Assembly: GCA_027486895.1 (NCBI GenBank)
Contig: JAIXOE010000013.1
Location: 1 to 49,702 of the forward strand
Length of the DNA: 49,702 nt
Reading direction: 5' to 3'
Source: Sphingomonadales bacterium
GTDB lineage: Bacteria; Pseudomonadota; Alphaproteobacteria; Sphingomonadales; Sphingomonadaceae
The notes under the pieces are model-generated. The model was given only the letters and a program-made list of their open reading frames with translations, was not told the origin of the DNA and searched no databases. The position numbers were made by a program, and so were the translations under genes. Shown piece by piece: positions 42,684 to 49,702 of the stretch. Numbering within the stretch: position 1 is the first letter of the stretch; every line of letters starts with the position of its first letter.

Positions 42684-44870
42684 TTATTTGCCGAATTTCC
42701 GCTGCGTTTTTCCGTACCGCGTTTTGCGAGTGCCGGGCTGGCCTTCAGTGGAGCGACCACGCGGGGCAGCTACATGCTGTTCATGTGGCAGGCCAAGCTC
42801 GGTTGCCTCCAACGAACGGATTTCATCGCGCAGACGTCCAGCCTCTTCGAACTCGAGATCCGCAGCGGCGGCGCGCATCTTCTTTTCAAGGTCGTCGATA
42901 TAGGCGCGCAGATTATGGCCAACAAGATTATTGGCGCCGTCGGCGTCAATCTCGACCAGCACCGAATCGCGGCTGGCGGTGTCGGCGACAATATCGTGGA
43001 TGTCCCGCTTGATGGTCGCAGGCGTGATTCCATGCTCGATATTATAGGCATGTTGTTTTTCGCGGCGGCGGTCAGTCTCGCGAATCGCGCGCTCCATGCT
43101 TCCGGTCATGCGGTCGGCATAGAGGATAACGCGGCCTTCGACATTACGCGCAGCGCGACCAATGGTTTGGATGAGTGACGTTTCGCTGCGCAGGAAGCCC
43201 TCCTTGTCTGCATCCAAGATCGCGACGAGCCCGCACTCGGGGATATCCAAACCCTCGCGCAGGAGGTTAATGCCCACCAGCACGTCATAGACCCCGCGCC
43301 GCAGGTCACGGATGAGCTCGATACGTTCCAATGTTTCTACGTCGCTGTGCATATACCGCACGCGTAAGCCCGCCTCATGCATGAATTCGGTCAGGTCTTC
43401 CGCCATGCGCTTGGTTAGCGTCGTGACCAACGTCCGGAAGCCTGCCTCTGCCGTCTTGCGGCATTCGTTGATGCAATCCTGCACCTGATCTTCAACGGGC
43501 TTAATCTCGACCGGCGGATCGATGAGCCCCGTTGGCCGGATAACCTGTTCGGCAAACACGCCGCCCGATTGCTCCATTTCCCACCCGCCGGGCGTCGCGG
43601 AAACGCACACGGTTTGGGGCCGCATAATGTCCCATTCGTTGAAACGCAGCGGCCGGTTGTCGATGCACGAGGGCAGACGAAATCCATACTCGGCGAGCGT
43701 TAGCTTGCGCCTATGGTCACCCTTTGCCATTGCGCCAATTTGCGGCACGGTCTGGTGGCTTTCGTCAACAAACAGCAACGCATTTTCGGGCAAATATTCA
43801 AACAATGTGGGTGGCGGTTCCCCTGGCAGGCGGCCTGTTAAAAAGCGCGAGTAATTTTCGATGCCCGCGCAACTGCCCGTCGCCGCGATCATCTCCAGAT
43901 CGAAATTCGTCCGCTCCTCAAGCCGCTGCGCCTCCAGCAATTTGCCTTCGGACACGAGCTCCTTCAACCGCTCCGTAAGCTCAAAGCGTATTGCCTCGCT
44001 CGCCTGCTTCATGGTCGGGCCAGGCGTCACATAGTGGCTATTCGCGTATACACGGACGCTGTTGAGCTTGGCGCCTGTCGTTCCCGTCAGCGGGTCGAAC
44101 TCGGCAATTTCTTCAATCTCGTCGCCAAAGAAACTGACGCGCCATGCCATGTCTTCATAATGCGATGGGAAGATTTCCAGATTGTCGCCCCGGACGCGGA
44201 AATTGCCGCGGGCAAAACCAGTGTCGTTGCGCTTATATTGTAACGCCACCAACTTGCGTATCAGTTCGCGCTGATCCACGCTTTCGCCGGCTTTCAGGTC
44301 GAATATCATCGCCGAATAGGTCTCAACCGATCCGATGCCGTAAATGCAAGATACGGAGGCGACGATGATGACATCATCGCGCTCAAGCAACGACCGCGTC
44401 GCCGAATGGCGCATCCGGTCAATCGCCTCGTTTACGCTCGATTCCTTCTCGATATAGGTATCGCTGCGCGGGACATAGGCCTCGGGCTGGTAATAGTCAT
44501 AGTAACTGACGAAATATTCGACTGCGTTGTCGGGAAAGAAGCTTTTGAACTCGCCATAAAGCTGCGCAGCCAAAATCTTGTTGGGCGCAAGGATAAGCGC
44601 TGGCCGTTGCAATGCCTCAATGACTTTAGCGACGGTAAAGGTTTTGCCGGAGCCCGTGACACCCAGAAGCACCTGATTCTTTTCACCCGTCAGCGCAGTG
44701 CTCACCAGCTCTTTTATAGCCGTTGGCTGGTCACCCGCTGGTGAATAATCGGAAACAATTTTGAAGGGGCGGCCCCCTTCAAGCTTCGACGGGCGTTCCG
44801 GCCTGTGCGGGGTGAAGCTGCCAACCGTGTCCGGTTCTTCCAGCCCACGGCGGATAATCAATTCAGCCAT
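42684..44870 (-). CDS. uvrB: Excinuclease ABC subunit B
   Basis: DNA-damage-verifying helicase subunit of nucleotide excision repair, 728 residues. Walker [14 protein letters not shown], the beta-hairpin segment [24 protein letters not shown]-like motif FVDESHQTV, helicase motif [10 protein letters not shown], and a C-terminal UVR domain ([24 protein letters not shown]) that binds UvrC. Start at 44870 (MAELIIRRG). An upstream frame to 44987 has no support. A 3-base gap separates its stop from the CHAP gene. Confidence 0.97.
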   Translation of the reverse strand: MAELIIRRGLEEPDTVGSFTPHRPERPSKLEGGRPFKIVSDYSPAGDQPTAIKELVSTALTGEKNQVLLGVTGSGKTFTVAKVIEALQRPALILAPNKILAAQLYGEFKSFFPDNAVEYFVSYYDYYQPEAYVPRSDTYIEKESSVNEAIDRMRHSATRSLLERDDVIIVASVSCIYGIGSVETYSAMIFDLKAGESVDQRELIRKLVALQYKRNDTGFARGNFRVRGDNLEIFPSHYEDMAWRVSFFGDEIEEIAEFDPLTGTTGAKLNSVRVYANSHYVTPGPTMKQASEAIRFELTERLKELVSEGKLLEAQRLEERTNFDLEMIAATGSCAGIENYSRFLTGRLPGEPPPTLFEYLPENALLFVDESHQTVPQIGAMAKGDHRRKLTLAEYGFRLPSCIDNRPLRFNEWDIMRPQTVCVSATPGGWEMEQSGGVFAEQVIRPTGLIDPPVEIKPVEDQVQDCINECRKTAEAGFRTLVTTLTKRMAEDLTEFMHEAGLRVRYMHSDVETLERIELIRDLRRGVYDVLVGINLLREGLDIPECGLVAILDADKEGFLRSETSLIQTIGRAARNVEGRVILYADRMTGSMERAIRETDRRREKQHAYNIEHGITPATIKRDIHDIVADTASRDSVLVEIDADGANNLVGHNLRAYIDDLEKKMRAAAADLEFEEAGRLRDEIRSLEATELGLPHEQHVAAPRGRSTEGQPGTRKTRYGKTQRKFGK

Positions 44871-45070
44871 GTTCGCTATATGTGCCTTAGCTTGTGCAAG
44901 GGCAAGAGTGTGCGGCGGGTTTATCTGAAAAACGCAATCTATGTCATCATATGCGCCACGCAACGCTGCGGACCCGTCCAAAACCACAAAAGTGGTTTTG
45001 ATCGCCTGTTGCCTTTTTGATAACGCAGAGACACAAGAAGGAAACCAACACAGAGCGAGAGAGAAAACCC

Positions 45071-45613
45071 ATGCACAAGTTCCTCCTATTGGGCGTTGCG
45101 GCGCTAGCGATTTCAGCCTGTTCGGACAAAGGCGCTGACACTGACGGTGATGGCAAAATCAGCAACGCGGAAGCGACGACCGAAATGGCAAAGGGTGGCG
45201 CAATGGCCATGAAGCCAGGTCTGTGGGAAGTAAAAATCGGCTTTAACAAGGTCGAAGCGCCTGGTGCGCCTGCAGATGTGCAGGAAAAGATGAAAGCGCA
45301 GATGAGCAAGGGCGTTACCCAGCGTAGCTGCCTCACCAAAGAGCAGGTCGAAAAGCCCAACACTGATTTCTTTGGCGCGCCGCCTGAAGCAAATTGCACC
45401 TTTGAGGAATTGAGCCGTTCGGCGGACGGTATGAAGATTGCGATGACGTGCAAGCCCGGCGGACCCATCGTGATCAAGAGCAAGATGGATGGCAAATTCC
45501 AAGCCGAAACCTATACGATGAACATTGACCAGAGCACTGAAGGCACGCCGATGGGCGCGGTCAAAATGACGGGCAAGATCGATGGCAAACGTGTGGGAGA
45601 TTGCCCAGCATGA
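45071..45613 (+). CDS. DUF3617 lipoprotein with an EF-hand-like loop
   Basis: A 180-residue lipoprotein. The signal peptide ends ISAC (Cys 17). Residues 23-34, [12 protein letters not shown], form a textbook 12-residue EF-hand loop (Asp 1, 3, 5, Gly 6, Ile 8, Glu 12) directly after the lipid anchor. The DUF3617 domain follows: [40 protein letters not shown]. Function unknown. Start at 45071 chosen by signal peptide. Stop overlaps the next gene (ATGA). Confidence 0.83.
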   Translation: MHKFLLLGVAALAISACSDKGADTDGDGKISNAEATTEMAKGGAMAMKPGLWEVKIGFNKVEAPGAPADVQEKMKAQMSKGVTQRSCLTKEQVEKPNTDFFGAPPEANCTFEELSRSADGMKIAMTCKPGGPIVIKSKMDGKFQAETYTMNIDQSTEGTPMGAVKMTGKIDGKRVGDCPA

Positions 45614-46170
45614 ACGCCGCAAACGGATTTAAATTAGCCGCCGCTGGGCTCGCGTTATGCGTTCTCGCTTCATGTTCAGACAACAGCGCCGACAAGGACA
45701 GCAATGGCGTGGTCGACAGCAAAGAACGTGCTGCCGAAATGGATTATGATGCATTTATCCCGATGAAGGCCGGGCAGTGGGAGACCAAGTTCGTCTTCAC
45801 GGACATTGATGTGCCAACGCTGGGCAAAACTGAAAAGCAGCAGATCATGGACGAGGTCGCCAAGAGCGCTTCGAGCCTAAGCTGCCTTACTGAAGAAGAC
45901 GCGAAGAAACCGGGCGCGGACTTCTTTGGCGGCAATGGTGCAGAAAAATGCGTTTACAAATCCTTTGACGTCTCGGGCCAAAATGTCAGGATGAAGCTGT
46001 CTTGCGGTATGGAAGGCATGGGCAGCGTCGGCATGGAACTCGCTGGCGTCATGGGCGAAACCGAATTCAATTATGACAGCAAGGTCGATGTCCGGCTGCC
46101 GATGATTGGCAAGGTGAAGATGCAGGGCAAAGCAACCGGCAAATATGCAGGCGCCTGTCCGGCTACATGA
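45610..46170 (+). CDS. Second DUF3617 lipoprotein with an EF-hand-like loop
   Basis: A 186-residue paralogue of the preceding protein. Lipobox LASC (Cys 22). Residues 28-39, DKDSNGVVDSKE, again form an EF-hand loop right behind the anchor. DUF3617 features include MKAGQWETKF, SLSCLTEEDAKKPGADFFGG, KCVYKSFDVSGQNVRMKLSC and paired Cys. Similar spacing of CLT..., DFFG and C...C to the first protein supports a tandem duplication. The stop overlaps the start of the beta-lactamase-like gene (ATGA). Confidence 0.83.
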   Translation: MNAANGFKLAAAGLALCVLASCSDNSADKDSNGVVDSKERAAEMDYDAFIPMKAGQWETKFVFTDIDVPTLGKTEKQQIMDEVAKSASSLSCLTEEDAKKPGADFFGGNGAEKCVYKSFDVSGQNVRMKLSCGMEGMGSVGMELAGVMGETEFNYDSKVDVRLPMIGKVKMQGKATGKYAGACPAT

Positions 46171-47342
46171 TGCAGAGGATAAGACAGCCGTGGCGTAAGG
46201 CGCGAGTTGCGTTTCTGGCCACGGCTTTGTCATTCTGTGTGGCAGCGCTTGGCGGCTGTGCAACAATGCCTGCCTCGGCTGAACGCGCGCTTCCTGCACC
46301 GGCTGAGGTCAGGGTTGATTTTACCGCTGACAGCATCACGCAAGTGATCGCCCAAGGGGACGCTGGCGTTGCCGGCCGCGCCGTAACGATCGATGATCCA
46401 GCCCGCGTCGCTTCAATTTCCAAACTGGTCGTCGCAATTGGGGTCATGCGGCTGGCAGAGCAAGGCGTCCTTGATCTTGACCGCGATGTTGGCCTCTATC
46501 TTGGCTGGCCCGTGCGTAATCCCGCGTTCCCAGATGCGCCGGTGACAATGCGTGCCTTGCTATCCCATCAAAGCGGGCTGCGCGATTCGGTCGATTATAT
46601 CGTGCCGCTGGATGGCAAGCTTGCCGACGTCATTGCCAACCCAAAGGTATGGGATGCGGGCCATCCGCCTGGCGGCTATTTTTCATATGCCAATATCAAT
46701 TCGCCTGTCATTGCGGCGGTGATGGAAAGCGCTACGGGTGAGCGCTTTGACCGATTAATGGCGCGGCTCGTGCTGACGCCGCTTGGGCTTGATGCTTGCT
46801 ACAATTGGGGCGCCGGGTGCAGCGACGGACGGCGCGCGCAAGCGGTCACATTGCTTCGCCCCAATGGCGATTTGGCGCGCGATGCTGCAATGAAAGGGCC
46901 TGACCCTTGCGCTGTGTATCCAGCGACCAACGGCAGCTGTGATGTCGATGCGTTATATGTGCTTGGGCGCAATGGTTCGGCGTTCAGTCCCCAAGGTGGC
47001 TTGCGCATTTCCGCGCGCGACCTTGCCAAAGTGGGCCAACTGCTTTTGCGGCAGGGCGCACCCTTATTGTCGCAAAAGAGTTTTGCGGAAATGACAGAGC
47101 CAGTGTGGACGTTCAATGGTTCAAATGGCGATGACGACAACGGTTATTTCAAAGCCTATGGCTTGGGCGTGCATTGGTTGGAGGACAGCACGGGCAATAG
47201 ATGGTTCGGCCATGTCGGCGAGGCATATTCGCTACGTGCGGGTTTTTGGATTAACCCCGCAGCAGGCAAGGGATTTTACCGCTACGTTACGATGGTCGAC
47301 GAATTTGCCCCTGTCGGGCATTGCTTTGACCGGTGCCCGTGA
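46167..47342 (+). CDS. Serine hydrolase, class C beta-lactamase/EstB-like lipoprotein
   Basis: A 391-residue exported protein with lipobox LGGC (about residue 31). Catalytic SxxK is SISK in DPARVASISKLVVAIGVMRLAEQG, second motif YxN is YANINSPVIAA, and HVGE stands for the KTG-like third motif. The neighbourhood LLSHQSGLRD is typical. This family includes esterases, D-peptidases and beta-lactamases, so resistance cannot be inferred. Starts are ATG ATG at 46167/46170. The first overlaps the DUF3617 stop and forms a coupled three-gene unit. Confidence 0.85.
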   Translation: MMQRIRQPWRKARVAFLATALSFCVAALGGCATMPASAERALPAPAEVRVDFTADSITQVIAQGDAGVAGRAVTIDDPARVASISKLVVAIGVMRLAEQGVLDLDRDVGLYLGWPVRNPAFPDAPVTMRALLSHQSGLRDSVDYIVPLDGKLADVIANPKVWDAGHPPGGYFSYANINSPVIAAVMESATGERFDRLMARLVLTPLGLDACYNWGAGCSDGRRAQAVTLLRPNGDLARDAAMKGPDPCAVYPATNGSCDVDALYVLGRNGSAFSPQGGLRISARDLAKVGQLLLRQGAPLLSQKSFAEMTEPVWTFNGSNGDDDNGYFKAYGLGVHWLEDSTGNRWFGHVGEAYSLRAGFWINPAAGKGFYRYVTMVDEFAPVGHCFDRCP

Positions 47343-47457
47343 TAGCGTAGCATTCAGAACAAGGCGGCAAGGCTCAATTAGGGAAACTTGAGCCGCCGCA
47401 TAACGCATAAGCTGCGCGCCGCATGGCGACGCAGATACAATAGGGGACAGAAATATT

Positions 47458-48792
47458 ATGATGAGAAAGACTTTATTGGGCGCTCTGCTGACGAGTGCAC
47501 TGATCGCCACACCAGCTGCGGCCCGCCCGGATTATGCCGATGCAGTTAAGGCAGACTATGACAAGTCGCTCGCCAGCCTGTGGGACCATTTCCATCGCAA
47601 TCCCGAACTTTCGTTCCGCGAATATAAAACTGCTGCGCGGATGGCAGAGGAACTGCGCACCGTGCCCGGCATGATCGTGACCGAAAAAGTTGGCGGAACG
47701 GGCGTTGTCGGCATGCTGAAAAATGGCGATGGGCCAGTGGTGCTCGTACGTGCCGATATGGATGGATTGCCTGTGCAGGAACGTTCGGGTCTGGCCAACA
47801 GCTCGACCGTCAAACAGGTCGGCGTTGATGGTCTTGAAATGCCTGTCATGCATGCCTGCGGCCATGATGTGCACATTACCTCGCTGCTTGGCACCGCGCG
47901 GCAGATGGCGCGTATGAAGGACCGTTGGAAAGGGACGATTTTGTTCATCGTCCAACCTGCTGAAGAGCGCGTTGGCGGTGCCAAGGCAATGGTGCAGGAC
48001 GGTTTATACACCCGTTTCCCAAAGCCTGATTATGCGCTTGCCTTCCATGTCGCAGCAGAACTGGAAACGGGTAAAATCGCAGCCTCCGAAGGCATTCAAT
48101 ATTCGTCCGCTGACAGCGTAGATATACGCGTTCCCGGTATTGCCACGCACGGCGCTGCACCGCATCTCGGCCGTGATCCCGTTTACATAGCGTCACAGAT
48201 CGTTGTCGGCCTGCAGTCAATCATCAGCCGTGAAAAGGGTCCCTTGGACGCCGGCGTGATTACCGTGGGCGCATTCCACGCCGGGACCAAGCATAACATC
48301 ATATCTGAATATGCCGATTTACAGGTGACCGTGCGTGCCAACAGCCAAGCGGTTCGGGATCAGTTGATTGCCTCTATTGAGCGTTTGGCAAAGGGCATTG
48401 GCGCGGCCAACGGTTTGCCTGCGGATAAATTGCCTATCGTAAAGGTGAGCGAAAGCACGCCAGTGACGGTCAATGACGGTGCGCTTGCCCGCCGCTTAAA
48501 TGGTGCGATTGCAACTGCCTTGGGCAGTGACGTTGTTGTGCCATTCCGCCAAAGCAATATGGGCGCAGAGGATTTCGCGTTCTTCGTGGACCAGCAATAT
48601 GGTATTCCGGGATATTATTTCGCGGTTGGCGGGACAAAGCCCGAATGGATTGCTGCGGCGAAAAACGGCGGACCAGCCGTTGCCGGTCACCATTCGCCGT
48701 TGTTCAAAATCGATCCAGAGCCTTCGGTGCGCTTGGGCATCGAAGCAATGACAGCCGCCGCGTTGGATTTGCTTGGAACAGGCAAAAACTGA
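47458..48792 (+). CDS. Exported M20 peptidase/amidohydrolase (HipO/IAA-amino acid hydrolase type)
   Basis: A 444-residue zinc enzyme. A signal peptide MRKTLLGALLTSALIATPAAA predicts export. Metal and active-site motifs: LVRADMDGLPVQE, VMHACGHDVHITSLLG, IVQPAEERVGGAKAMVQDG, GAAPHLGRDPVYIASQIV, and MGAEDFAFF near the C-terminus. Members hydrolyse N-acyl amino acids. The substrate is not known. Start is ATG ATG at 47458/47461, and the second may be the true one. Confidence 0.92.
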   Translation: MMRKTLLGALLTSALIATPAAARPDYADAVKADYDKSLASLWDHFHRNPELSFREYKTAARMAEELRTVPGMIVTEKVGGTGVVGMLKNGDGPVVLVRADMDGLPVQERSGLANSSTVKQVGVDGLEMPVMHACGHDVHITSLLGTARQMARMKDRWKGTILFIVQPAEERVGGAKAMVQDGLYTRFPKPDYALAFHVAAELETGKIAASEGIQYSSADSVDIRVPGIATHGAAPHLGRDPVYIASQIVVGLQSIISREKGPLDAGVITVGAFHAGTKHNIISEYADLQVTVRANSQAVRDQLIASIERLAKGIGAANGLPADKLPIVKVSESTPVTVNDGALARRLNGAIATALGSDVVVPFRQSNMGAEDFAFFVDQQYGIPGYYFAVGGTKPEWIAAAKNGGPAVAGHHSPLFKIDPEPSVRLGIEAMTAAALDLLGTGKN

Positions 48793-48826
48793 TTAAGCCT
48801 ATCTGGCAGGTTACGGAGCGGCGGCA

Positions 48827-49147
48827 ATGGCGCGAAAAAATCGCGATTTTTATGACTCTGACGAAGAGACCATTGCGCCCGAAGTAACCTGCTGGCTTTG
48901 TTCGCGCCCAATGGGCGAAGTGACAGAATGGCATCACCCAGTGCCCAAAAGCCGCGGAGGCAAGGAGCGGCAGCCCGTGCACCCGATTTGCCATCGGACC
49001 ATTCATGCCAATTTCACCAACAGTGATCTCGAAAAGCGCTTTGCGACCGTAGACGCATTGTTGGCCCATGAAGAAATCGGGCGGTTCGTGGCATGGATTG
49101 CCAACAAACCGCCCGACTTTAACGCGCCGACGAAAGACAGGCGCTAG
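48827..49147 (+). CDS. Small HNH-endonuclease-like protein
   Basis: A 106-residue protein. CWLCSRPMGEVTEWHHPVPK, then SRGGKERQPVHPICHRTIHANFTN. The CxxC and H...HH...H pattern with PVHPICHRTIH is an HNH zinc-finger nuclease fold. No partner methylase, toxin or phage gene is adjacent. It may be a general housekeeping HNH protein of alphaproteobacteria. Activity is not certain. Confidence 0.82.
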   Translation: MARKNRDFYDSDEETIAPEVTCWLCSRPMGEVTEWHHPVPKSRGGKERQPVHPICHRTIHANFTNSDLEKRFATVDALLAHEEIGRFVAWIANKPPDFNAPTKDRR

Positions 49148-49174
49148 GGTTTAGCCGCCGTCATGAAGTCGACA

Positions 49175-49702
49175 TTAGACGATATGGGATGATGCAGACG
49201 CCTCTTCGCCGCGGGTTTTCCAGAGCGAAAAGAATATGCCTCCCAAAATGAGCGCAAAGGTTACGCCAAGGCTTAGGACGGGCGGGAACTTGTCGCCGTC
49301 CATCATAAAGTCCGAAACGAAGATCTTCGAACCGATGAAGACCAGAACCAGTGCCAGCGCATATTTGAGATAATGGAAACGATGGACCATCGCAGCGAGC
49401 GCGAAATACAAAGCGCGCAGGCCCAAAATCGCCATGATGTTCGACGTGTATACGATGAACGTGTCGGTCGTGATGGCGAAGATGGCCGGTACCGAATCCA
49501 CCGCGAACACAAGGTCAGCGAGATTGATAACCACAAGCGCAAGGAACAATGGCGTCGCCGCGCGCACCATTTTTCCAGTCTTTTCATCAGGCACCTTCAC
49601 AAAGAACTTCTCGTTATGAAGCTCTTTGGTCACCCGCATATGCGTTGAAATATATTTGACCACTGGGTTGTTGGCGACGTCCATTTCCTGATCGCCAGAA
49701 AA
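49175..49702 (-). CDS. TerC/Alx-family membrane protein (5' part beyond window edge)
   Basis: The frame stays open to the last base (FSGDQEMDV... before the ATG at 49684), so the N-terminal part is missing. Visible part: LFLALVVINLADLVFAVDSVPAIFAIT with the conserved Asp residues of the family, FIVYTSNIMAILGLRALYFALAAM, and YLKYALALVLVFIGSKIF. TerC/Alx proteins export Mn2+ in several bacteria. About five membrane helices are present here. Confidence 0.92.
   Translation of the reverse strand, partial: FSGDQEMDVANNPVVKYISTHMRVTKELHNEKFFVKVPDEKTGKMVRAATPLFLALVVINLADLVFAVDSVPAIFAITTDTFIVYTSNIMAILGLRALYFALAAMVHRFHYLKYALALVLVFIGSKIFVSDFMMDGDKFPPVLSLGVTFALILGGIFFSLWKTRGEEASASSHIV

Noticed and set aside
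46167-47342. Beta-lactam resistance gene
   Set aside because: SxxK and YxN alone do not separate beta-lactamases from esterases and peptidases of the family; no ampR-like neighbour is present.
1-49702. tRNA, CRISPR, IS element or prophage
   Set aside because: No cloverleaf with GTTCGAATC-type arm, regularly spaced repeats, transposase or phage gene was recognised on either strand by eye.

Overview
The window reads as a chromosomal segment of an alphaproteobacterium, most likely a sphingomonad (Sphingomonadales). This is inferred from the gene content: NrnC oligoribonuclease, DivK, COX15-type heme A synthase, DUF3035 (BamF-like) lipoproteins, a DUF3572 protein, a DUF482-type acetyltransferase, and the REP-like palindromes built on the 'CTGAGC(C/T)TGTCGAAG' and 'GTCATCCTGAAC' cores seen in that group. 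Base composition is moderately GC-rich and coding density is very high, with many ATGA/TAATG stop-start overlaps. No tRNA, rRNA, IS element, prophage or CRISPR array was found. Both edges cut genes: ileS at the left and a terC-family gene at the right.

Layout. 1-3.8 kb: ileS-lspA followed by two small related lipoproteins. 3.9-6.7 kb (minus): merC-like, zur-like, dxs. 6.8-10 kb (plus): ctaA, rplM-rpsI with terminators, and an alpha/beta hydrolase. 10-15.3 kb: a surface-glycan block with a flippase, a GT2 glycosyltransferase, a CDP-glycerol-glycerophosphotransferase-like enzyme, a HAD-IB phosphatase and a nucleotidyltransferase. 15.3-19.5 kb (minus): nrnC-lptC-lptA-lptB-rpoN, the LPS export module. 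19.7-25.6 kb: a double cold-shock-domain protein, a Gdt1-type cation transporter with Dps, rpmG, divK, and a tightly coupled operon DUF3572-HAD-RidA-GNAT.

25.7-37.4 kb is the most distinctive region, an accessory CoA-thioester catabolic cluster: acyl-CoA dehydrogenase, enoyl-CoA hydratase, acyl-CoA ligase, aldehyde dehydrogenase, thiolase, HSD10-like short-chain dehydrogenase, second crotonase, TetR regulator, class III CoA-transferase and a thiolase-like protein type 1. Three of its promoter gaps carry the same 18-bp palindrome-like motif (TTTAAT-N6-ATTAAA and a variant). I infer this to be the operator of the resident TetR protein, tying the cluster into one regulon. Its substrate is unknown. 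The cluster is also punctuated by long palindromic repeats, one of which carries a second hairpin nested in one arm.

37.5-49.7 kb: a small lipoprotein, an XRE regulator with a membrane partner, thrS, DUF305 with a TSUP permease, a CHAP-domain protein, uvrB, two DUF3617 lipoproteins that each carry an EF-hand-like loop right after the lipidated cysteine and are coupled to a serine beta-lactamase-like lipoprotein, an exported M20 amidohydrolase, an HNH protein and the truncated terC gene.

Most of the window is housekeeping. The best leads are the TetR-operator regulon with its uncharacterised catabolic cluster, the EF-hand/DUF3617 lipoprotein pair, the glycerophosphate-polymer-like glycan block, the nested palindrome, the 12-G tract before dps, and a codon-usage mosaic in ileS.
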